Source: Phaseolus vulgaris (Eukaryota > Streptophyta > Magnoliopsida > Fabales > Fabaceae). From it: 64,000 nucleotides of DNA. How positions within the stretch are numbered: the stretch's first letter is position 1; every line of letters begins with the position of its first letter. This document shows positions 1-9,100 of this stretch, piece after piece. Made by a program: the position numbers and the translations under genes. Under the pieces are notes generated by a model. The model did not search any database. It worked only from the letters and a program-made list of their open reading frames with translations, and was not told the origin of the DNA. The stretch lies in contig NC_023751.2 in assembly GCF_000499845.2 (NCBI RefSeq), positions 34,036,309-34,100,308 on the forward strand, read 5' to 3'.

Positions 1-829
1 GTATTATGGTCATTGTGTCATTTCTTATTCCCTCTTAACTGCTCTTAATTTGTTTTTCCATTTTATCCTTACTTAATAATTTATTGTATTAATTTATTTT
101 GGTTATTTGGACATTTTATAATTTCAAAATTAATAAAATAATTTTAAAATTTATTTTATTTGTTATTATTTAACTAGAGAGTGGAGAGAATGGAGAGGGT
201 GGAGAGAGTGGCGAGATTGATTAGTTACTTTTCTATTTTAAAGATCTTTTTCTCTATTAAATAAAAAAATTAAAGATATTTGTAATATTTTGTGGACCAC
301 ATTAGCAGGAGAGTGGAGATTTGGTAAATTATTTTTCTGATTTAAACTAATATTTTTTTTATTAAAATTAATTTAAGAAACAGATTTTATGATTCTCCAC
401 TACACATCATAACCCACATATCATACTTTCCACTTTCTCCCTCCTAGGTACATACTTTCCACTTGCTCTCTCCACTACTCTTTAACTTCTCATTTTAATG
501 TTATAAGAAAAATTGTTTTTGAAAAATAAAAAAATACTAAAGAAATAAAAAATGCAGATACACATGAGAGTGGAGATTTGGTACGTTACTTTTCTGATTT
601 AAACTGATATTTTTTTTTATTAAAATTGATTTAAGAAACCGATTTTATGATTCTCCACTACACATGACCCACATATCCTACTTTCCACTTTCTGTCTCCT
701 ATATAGGTACTCTCTCCACTACTCTTTAACTTCTAATTTTAATGTTATTAAGAGATATTGTTTTTGAAAAATACTAAAGAAATAAAAAATGCGGATACAC
801 AGGCACATCAGTGCCTGTGTTCCCGCTAG
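1..829 (+). mobile_element. Non-autonomous Helitron, 5'-truncated, with intact 3' terminus
   Basis: The right end has the Helitron 3' signature: a perfect 10-bp stem (797-806 with 811-820, loop ATCA), then TTCCCG and a terminal CTAG at 826-829, followed by T. Sequence near the left edge (about 22-75) matches the 5' region of the next copy (about 845-900), so the window starts inside a chain of related copies. No Rep/helicase coding is visible, so the copy would depend on an autonomous relative. The exact left end is unclear. Confidence 0.7.
309..800 (+). repeat. Tandem duplication of a ~257-bp Helitron 3' segment
   Basis: A unit starting GAGAGTGGAGATTTGGTA at 309 recurs at 566 (period 257 bp). 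Both copies run through the same blocks (TTCTCCACTACACAT, CTCTCCACTACTCTTTAAC) to AAAAAATGC(A/G)GATACAC. Only the second is followed by the terminal hairpin and CTAG. This suggests unequal recombination or read-through past a defective 3' end. Confidence 0.8.
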
Positions 830-1565
830 TATATATAAAGGGGATTCCCCTCTTAACTGCTCTTCATTTTTTTTTCCATTTTATCCTTATATTAATATTT
901 ATTTTTATTATTGTATTATTGTCATTGTGTCATTTCTTATTTTTTCTACAATATTTTGTATACATAGTGGAGACGGTTTTGAATTGAAAGAGAGGTGGAA
1001 GAGTGATTTTGAATTGAAAGAGATGTGGAGGAACATTTATGAATTGAAAGAAATGTGGATGAGCGGTTTGGTTTATTTTCAAAAATCAGTTACATTTTAT
1101 TAATATTTTATTTTATTTCTATTTTATTCTTATTTTTATTATTTTATAACTGTTTTTTTTATATATAATTTTTTTTAAAAGAGAATTATATTTTTTGTTA
1201 TTTTGTAGACAGTTTTGAATTTAATTTTCTATTTGTTGTTTTTCTTTTTGAATCAGTAGAACGATTTTTCATTTTATTTACGAAATAATTTGAATCAGCA
1301 GAACTATTAATTTATTTACGAAATAATTTGAATAAAATATATTATTATTTTTTCACTTTTTACTGAATAGTTACTTATAATTCCATATTTGTTATTACTA
1401 GTTCTGTTTTTATTTTTTATAACAATTAACTATAAATTTATACTGACAATATAAGTGTGTAAATAATGATATCATTTATTCAATTTTAATATTAAAAATA
1501 ATTATATATAAATTATAAAAATAAAAAAATGCGGATACACCGTGCCGTGCCTGTGTTCCCGTTAG
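830..1565 (+). mobile_element. Second Helitron-like copy in tandem
   Basis: It begins directly after the previous CTAG with TATATATAAAGGGGATT, the same 5' block that ends the reverse-oriented copy near 14255. It ends with GCGGATACAC, a damaged hairpin (GTGCC/GTGCCTG) and TTCCCGTTAG at 1556-1565, a one-base variant of CTAG. There are no protein domains. The short open frame at 789-1103 lies in AT-rich Helitron sequence and is not a credible gene. Confidence 0.65.
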
Positions 1566-2809
1566 TATATATAATTATGATTGGATTTTTTTTCTAAAAC
1601 TTATATAATATATTTTTTATGTTACACCATTAACAACGTTTGTATTTATGTAGAAAACAAATGGTGCGTTAGATAATAACAAAAAATGATTTTATGCGTC
1701 ATCAGCTAATTTCAATATTTTTCTTAATTTTTAGGAAATATTTTAAAATTATTTTTCTAAAATAAATAAATGACTATATTATCTTAGTTTAATTTTATAA
1801 TAAAATATTTATAAATTGTTGCGTATAAAATCGTTGTTTAATATTTAACCTTAAAAAACTGATCTCAATTTTCTAACATAAAAAAAATCATGTTTACATT
1901 TATTTAATTACTTTTCTTTCATTTTTTTATATTATACTGTTATTTTAATAACTACCTTATATTAAATACTTATATTATTAATTCGATATTACACTTCAAA
2001 AAAGTAATAATAATATATTTTCTTTATTTTTTGTTTTTTAAAAATATTTTACGTTTAACTATTTATTTTTTAACCAACAAACTAATTAGTATAAAAAATT
2101 TCTCATATAAATATATAACACTATATATTATCTTTACTTAATTTTAAACTTAATTAAAAACATTTTAAGATATAACATAAAACTAATAATAATACGCATT
2201 CAATGTTCTCATGTCTCTTAATTTACATTAGAACACATGAATCATCACATTTAATCTAATTCAGCGAATACAATATGAATCACAAAATATCATTCATTCA
2301 TATAACTAGACAGTTAAATGTCTACACTTATCTTTTGTTTAACAACACTCATGTTTGAAATCTATTGGCTAACATACATAAACATTTTACTCTATTTTCG
2401 AAAGAATCGTGCATTGACTTAGATTAAGAGATCTACACATTTCATATCACCTTGTTGTGAAATCCACAGACATACCGCATAATAAACTTAGTACCAAATC
2501 ATTTCATATGACAAGGTTAATTCATATAACAAGTCATATAAGATATCTTTCAAACTGCAAATTCAATCATATGAAACTGCTTCAACTTATCATCACCTGA
2601 TAATATTCATCTATATGATTCCAATACATCAGTAAGTCAAGATACCTCATTCTAGATGAATCACTAATAAATGCACACCTTAACAATTTCAACATGGTAT
2701 TTCCTTTCCTGAAAATATTATGTATGAATCATAATTTCACATTATTCATATATAATATCACACACAAGTACACCATTCAATCACACAAAAGTTTAGATTT
2801 TTAAATAAT
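1566..2809. other. AT-rich intergenic DNA, nothing recognised
   Basis: Low-complexity AT-rich sequence with stop codons in every frame. I see no coding region, RNA gene or repeat termini. Confidence 0.6.
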
Positions 2810-2960
2810 CACTACAAAAAAATTTAGTATTATCTACGGATTTTTACCCACGAATTTAAATCCGTAGATAAATTCAGCATTACCTACCAACTATTATCCA
2901 CGGATCTTATTACATACAACTTTTACCTACGAATCTCTATTACCTACCAACTATTCTCAT
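2810..2960. mobile_element. Possible CACTA-type terminus with subterminal hairpin
   Basis: CACTACAAAAAAA at 2810 resembles the terminal inverted repeat of plant CACTA elements. It is followed by an 11-bp inverted repeat, TCTACGGATTT (2833-2843) with AAATCCGTAGA (2858-2868), and further CTACCAACTATT and ACCTACGAATC motifs. No matching right end was found, so this is a fragment or a chance match. Confidence 0.3.
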
Positions 2961-3085
2961 AATAATTATTATATACATGATATTAAAAAAATCATTATAA
3001 TATGAATAATTATAAAATCATAATTAATATTCATAAATAATAATAATCATAACTAATAAGTATACATATTATTAATATTATAAAA

Positions 3086-3223
3086 TTAATAATATTAATA
3101 TAATAATATAAATAGTATAATTAGTATTATATTAATAATATTAATATAATAATATAAATAATATAATTAGTATTATATTAATAATATTTAATAAAATTAA
3201 TAATATGTAACAATATTAATAAT
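3086..3223. repeat. 46-bp AT-only tandem repeat
   Basis: A unit starting TTAATAATATTAATATAATA repeats at 3086, 3132 and, degenerate, at 3178. It contains almost no G or C and was probably made by slippage. Confidence 0.65.
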
Positions 3224-4081
3224 AAATATAATATTTAATAATAATAATAATAATATTTAGTATGTATAGTATGTGGGTTCTATTTATAAAGTAAAACAAT
3301 TAAGATGTATCCATTTTAAGAAATAAAAAAAATAGATCCATCGACATAAAATTATATCAAACTCACTAAAGACATTGAGTTGAAGTCTTGATCATGAAAA
3401 TCTTGTTAAATTGGTGGAGAAATAAGGTTGCCATTTTCAATGGGATTATTCTACTCAGTCTAAATTAATTGATAAAAAGTATTTTTGGTGAATATAATAA
3501 AAAAATAATGAACTCGTGGTGAAGCATTCATTTCATTTTATCTATTTAAGCCCTACACCTACATTTTACTATTCCCAATATAAACATACAACCCCACACT
3601 ACTTTAAATGCTTTCAATGAAGCTCAGAAATGACATCTTCATTAAATAACATGATAATACTTTGACATGGTGATCACACCATCACAATAAAATCACTCAT
3701 TTAACATTCCTAAATAATAATATTTTAATAATATTTGTTTTATTTTTTCATTTAAAATTTTAATATTAAAGTGGATTGTTAAGTGAAATGTTATTTTTTA
3801 GAAAAGCGTCAACAATTTTATTTTCTTCCTCATTATATTTTTTTATACTTCACTTAACAATTAATAATATTTTTTTATTAATTAAATATAATATTTCATT
3901 CTCAAAAAAAAGTTATAAGTGGAAATAAGAGAAAAAGGGTAGATATTAAAGAATTATTATTGGTTAAATAAAAACACATGAATGTGAATGTTATTATTGT
4001 GCATCACCTAATTCCCTAAATTATGACACATTTTGTAGAGTGTGTGAAGATAAAAGAAGTGCATGCATAATTAGGAGTGTG
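3224..4081. other. Intergenic DNA upstream of the CSL gene
   Basis: AT-rich sequence with a short TAA run near 3240. No coding potential was found. The last few hundred bases presumably hold the promoter of the cellulose-synthase-like gene. Confidence 0.5.
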
Positions 4082-4089
4082 ACACGTGT
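4082..4089 (+). promoter_or_regulatory. G-box / ABRE-like element
   Basis: ACACGTGT lies 54 bp before the start codon of the cellulose-synthase-like gene. It contains the ACGT core bound by plant bZIP and bHLH factors. It may sit in the promoter or the 5' leader; its role is inferred. Confidence 0.4.
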
Positions 4090-4142
4090 AGGTTTACAGA
4101 ATAAAAGGAGGTGAGTTGGCACGTAGAAGAAGCAGAAGAGGC

Positions 4143-6087
4143 ATGGCAACCCTGCACACACACACCGTTCAGCCATGGTTTTCTCTCACCAGACTTCACA
4201 TACTCTTCCACTCACTCGCACTCTTCTCTCTCTTTTACTACCGCACAACTCATCTTCTGCACCAGCCAACGCTCCCATGGTTTCTCATGACGCTGGCTGA
4301 GGCCATCCTCGCCGAGCTCTGGCTCTACAACCAGGCCTTCCGGTGGCGCCCGGTCACGCGCTCTGTCGCCACGGAGAAGCTTCCCGGCGAGGAGAAGCTG
4401 CCGGCGGTGGATATCTTCGTCTGCACGCTTGATCCTGAGAAGGAGCCCACCGTGCAGGTGATGGACACTGTTATCTCCGCCATGGCCATGGATTACCCCT
4501 CCGGCACACTGGCGGTGTATCTCTCCGACGACGGTGGGTGTCCCGTGACTCTGTACGGGATGAGAGAGGCTGTGGAGTTCGCGAAAGAGTGGGTCCCTTT
4601 CTGCAGAAAGTATGGTGTGAAGTTGAGGTGTCCGAAGGTGTTCTTCTCTCCCATGGGAGAAGATGAAGAGCTCCTCCGCACTGAGGGATTCATGGCAGAG
4701 AAAGAACAGCTGAAGGTATGCATGCATGCATCTTCATTTTACATGGTCTTATGGCTTATGATGAATATAAGAATTTGGTTTCAGAATTGTTTCCAACTTT
4801 TTTTCTCTGTTCAACTCATTTTGGATTTACTTTTATATGGTGTGTTTGGATTAGTGGATTAGGAAGAAGAAAGGTGAGGATTTCTGGAAATGAAATTGGA
4901 TTGATTTAAGAGGAAATAGTTAAGAGAGTTAGGTTGTGGAGAAAAATTATTAGAGTTGGTTAGTAACATGAAATTTATTAAAGATGGTGAGTGATGTGAT
5001 ATGTGGTAGGAATTTTTCTTTTTTTAAAATATTAGAATGTAAAAATTTATCCTAATTTTTAAAAAGGAAATATTTTTTCTAAAATTTTTAATATTAAAAT
5101 ATTGTATATTTATTTTTATATATTATAATTTTTTTATTATTAATTATTAGTATTTATTTTTATTAATACTAAACCCTAAATTTATTTAATATTTTTATTT
5201 TATTATAGATACATATAAAATATATTTTTAAAATAAAAAATACTGTTAATATTATTATTTAATAAATTTATTTTAATTATTATTAGATTTTTAATTTATA
5301 TTTATTTTTATTATTACTGTTTATAATTTTTTTTATTATTTTAAAATTTATTTCAATTACTATTATTATTTATAATTTTTTTACTTTTTTTATATATTAT
5401 TACTATTTTAAATTTTACGTATATTATTATTAGTTTATAATTTTTATATTTATATTATTATATTATTTTATTATTATTCTATAAATACATTTATATTATT
5501 ATTTTATAAATATAAATATGTTAGTTTATTATTATATTATATTATATTATATATATTAGATAAATTTCTTTATAATTCTCTGCATTTCTTGGCAATCTTG
5601 TAAGATGCCATTTATCAACTACTTTCATTCATATTCATCTTAATTGATTGACTGGAAACAAACACAAAATATTCCTATCACTCTGAATAGTATTCACTCT
5701 TAGTCACTAAACTGGAAAAACTTGTCTTCAGAATTAATGTTTGAACTAGCTTATGAAACAAAAGAGAAATATGTGAAAAATAAATAAATTTTATTTTTCC
5801 TATAAATAAAAATTAATTTATGGACAACTAAAGTTTAAAAAAATTAAACAACATTAGTTTTTGTGTAATTTTAGTTTATTTTTTCTTATAAAAATTGTAA
5901 AATCGTAAAAAAATTTACAATTTAGGATAATTTGAAAATGTTTTCCCCTTTTTAATGAAAAAGTGCATATGAACTGTAAAAGAATGGAAAGAATAAACAC
6001 GAAGATTAAAATAAACAAACAAAGAAATTTATTATATGTCTAATCGATATCGATTGCATATAATTTATGTTTAACATAATAATTATG

Positions 6088-6126
<39 letters not shown>

Positions 6127-9100
6127 CAATTAACTTTGTTAGTATGAGAAATTTTTATTAATAATTATATTTTATAAATAAATAATTAAAAAATATTAGA
6201 ATAATACGAAGTTAAATTATTTAACTTAAATTTTAATATCAAGTAAAATAATTTATTTTAATATACTATTGTTTTAAAATATAATTTTTTATATATTTTA
6301 ATTTAAAATTAATTTAACTTAATTTAATTTTCAAAAATTTGTACATTAAAGTATTTTTAAATTTTTATTTCTAAATATATTAATATATAATTAAATTTAT
6401 TTTTATTACCAATCAAATCTATTATAAAATTTTCACTGTTTTTCACTTAAACAGACTCATTTTTCATTTTTTTCTTCTTTTATCTTTCCTTTTCCAGAGC
6501 ATTAGGATACTATTAAATGAAAACAATTTCATTTTTCATTTTTTTTTTATATAAAGTTTTTGTGTTAGGCATCACTATGCAACTTGACATCTCAGCTAAG
6601 CTGACACCTCAAGTAACAACAATCATCTACCATCACATGAAGAAAAAAAATATTATTAAAAAAAGAAAAAAGAAAGAAAATACAAAAATATGAGGAGACT
6701 AGATCAAAACCCATATGTTAACACAAACGATACATAGGTAGATTATACTTATTCATAAAGAATTTCTCATACGCCATATCATCCATATAGAAAAGGTTAT
6801 CACCGCAAGCTTAATCAATTTAACCAAAGGACTACCATCACTCTTAATAAAAGAAAGTAGATCATCCTTATTAGATAAATGAGAAGTAAGAAAAATTTGT
6901 CGTACCCAACTCCAAATATGAATGTGTTAGAACATTCAAAAAATAGATGTTGAATAGATTCCTCTTACTTTTCACAAAGCGAACACATAGAACATATATG
7001 CAAACCCTTATTCTGAATATGTTGATCTGTAGGAAGCCGCCCATTTCCCCTTCCTATTCCTTTCCTTTCACAAAGCATTAGGAAGTATCACTTACCAAAA
7101 AGCATTAGGAAGTATCACTTACCAAAAAGCATTAGTAAGTGTCAATAGTGTGTAAGCTATCACTACAAGAAAATCATCAAATAGAAACCAATTTTTAGAG
7201 ACCAAAATAATTAGTTACAATAGGAAGTAAAATAGAGACCATTTTAGAAACTAAAAAGAAATTTGGTTTCTAAATTAATTTCTATTATTGTTAAATAGTT
7301 TCTAAATTGGTATCTAATTAGCAACTAAGGTTTTAGATACCAATTATTTAGTTTCTAAATTTAGTCTCTAAAACCTTGGTTGTTAATTAGATACCAATTT
7401 AGAAACTATTTAACAATAATAGAAACTAATTTAGAAACCAAATTTCTTTTTAGTTTCTAAAATGGTCTCTAATTTAGTTATTATTGCAACTAATTATTTT
7501 GGTTTCTAGAAATTGGTTTCTATTTCATGATTTTCTTGTAGTGTATGTTTAACAAATTACTTTTCAATAAATATTTTAAAATAAAAAATAAATTAAATTT
7601 TTATTCATGAACAAAAGTTAAATTTAAAAAAGTATAGTAAATTTAATTTTCAGAAAAAAAAAAATTTATTTATTTTAAAATCTTTATAAAGAAGTTTATC
7701 TACTATAAGTTAAACTTTTTATGCATTTTCAAGCAATTGAAAATCACGGATAATATGAGCTTTAAGAATTATAACAAGAATCAATTCAACCAACGGTAGC
7801 TTACTCACTATCAACAAATTTATATTTACAAAAAAATTATATATTGCATTAAACTCCAAGTAATTATGGCCTTAAAAATAATCAAATAGGGTCAGTTCGA
7901 AGAAGATGCTCCCAAAACTTGGAAAAAAAATTTATGTTGTCAGCAACAAAACTAATGTGAAATTCACTTGATAATTATGTTAATATTAATTTGTTAATGT
8001 TATCTCATGTTTTCCTTTTGTCGTATTTTAGAATAAGCTTCGAGGAATTGTACTAATTTTCTACTCATGTGATGTTTTTCTATTTTGCAGGCTAAGTACA
8101 ATAATATGCAAAAAAATATAGAGATATTTGGGGAAGACCCTAAAAATTGTTCTCTTGTATTTGATAGACCAACTCGTATTGAGGTACACAACCCCTTATA
8201 TACTTTATTATTACATTTCAAATTACCCATGAGTTGAAGTTAGAGATCAAGAGGTAGTAAGAGATACTTGGAAGACTTCATGAAGATAACTATGAACACT
8301 ATAAAAAAATCATGAAATAGAATTTGGTAGCAAAAACTTTGGTCGTTAATTAGATACCAATTTAAAAACTATTTAACAATAATATAAACTAATTTCGAAA
8401 CCAATTTTTTTTTTAGTTTCTAAAATGATCTCTAATTTAGTTACTATTGCAACTAATTATTTTGGTTTCTAAAAATTGGTTTCTATTTCATGATTTTCTT
8501 GTAGTGGAATAAGATTAGGGAACACTTAAGAAAAGAAAGCTTCAACTCTTTTCATACTAAAATAGAGTTTATGTTACATTGTTTTTGTAGATTATGAATG
8601 AGCAATCAGAAATGCCAATGGCGGTTTATGTGTCTCGTGAAAGAAGGCCAACTATTCCTCATAGATACAAAGGAGGAGCCCTCAATACATTGGTGTGTAT
8701 TTTCTAAATTTGATCTTTTTCTGGTTTTTTATCCTATACAATGTATTCGAGTTATTGTTAATTGTTGATTTTGTCTTAGAACTTTTGCACATATATTATA
8801 ACTTTGAGATTTGTAGTTTTCTTATTCTTTTTAAAGGAAATTTTATATAAAATATTGCATAGAGATTGGGGTACCTCATGTACTTTTTCATTTATATATT
8901 CTTTTTGCTGATTAAAAAAATTATCTTTTTTCATTTATGAGTCTCTAATGTTTATGATTTGTGGTTTCAGCTGAGAGTCTCAGGGCTATTGAGCAATGGC
9001 CCTTATGTGCTTGTTGTTGACTGTGATATGTATTGCAATGATCCATCCTCAGCAAAACAAGCCATGTGTTTTTTTCTTGATCCTGAAACCTCCAAAGATG

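Noticed and set aside
789..1103. 104-codon open frame
   Set aside because: It spans a Helitron junction and AT-rich sequence; the peptide is rich in Phe/Tyr/Ile and has internal repeats with no domain.
4212..4727. 171-codon open frame on the minus strand
   Set aside because: It is a shadow of exon 1 of the cellulose-synthase-like gene, which matches its family in the forward frame.
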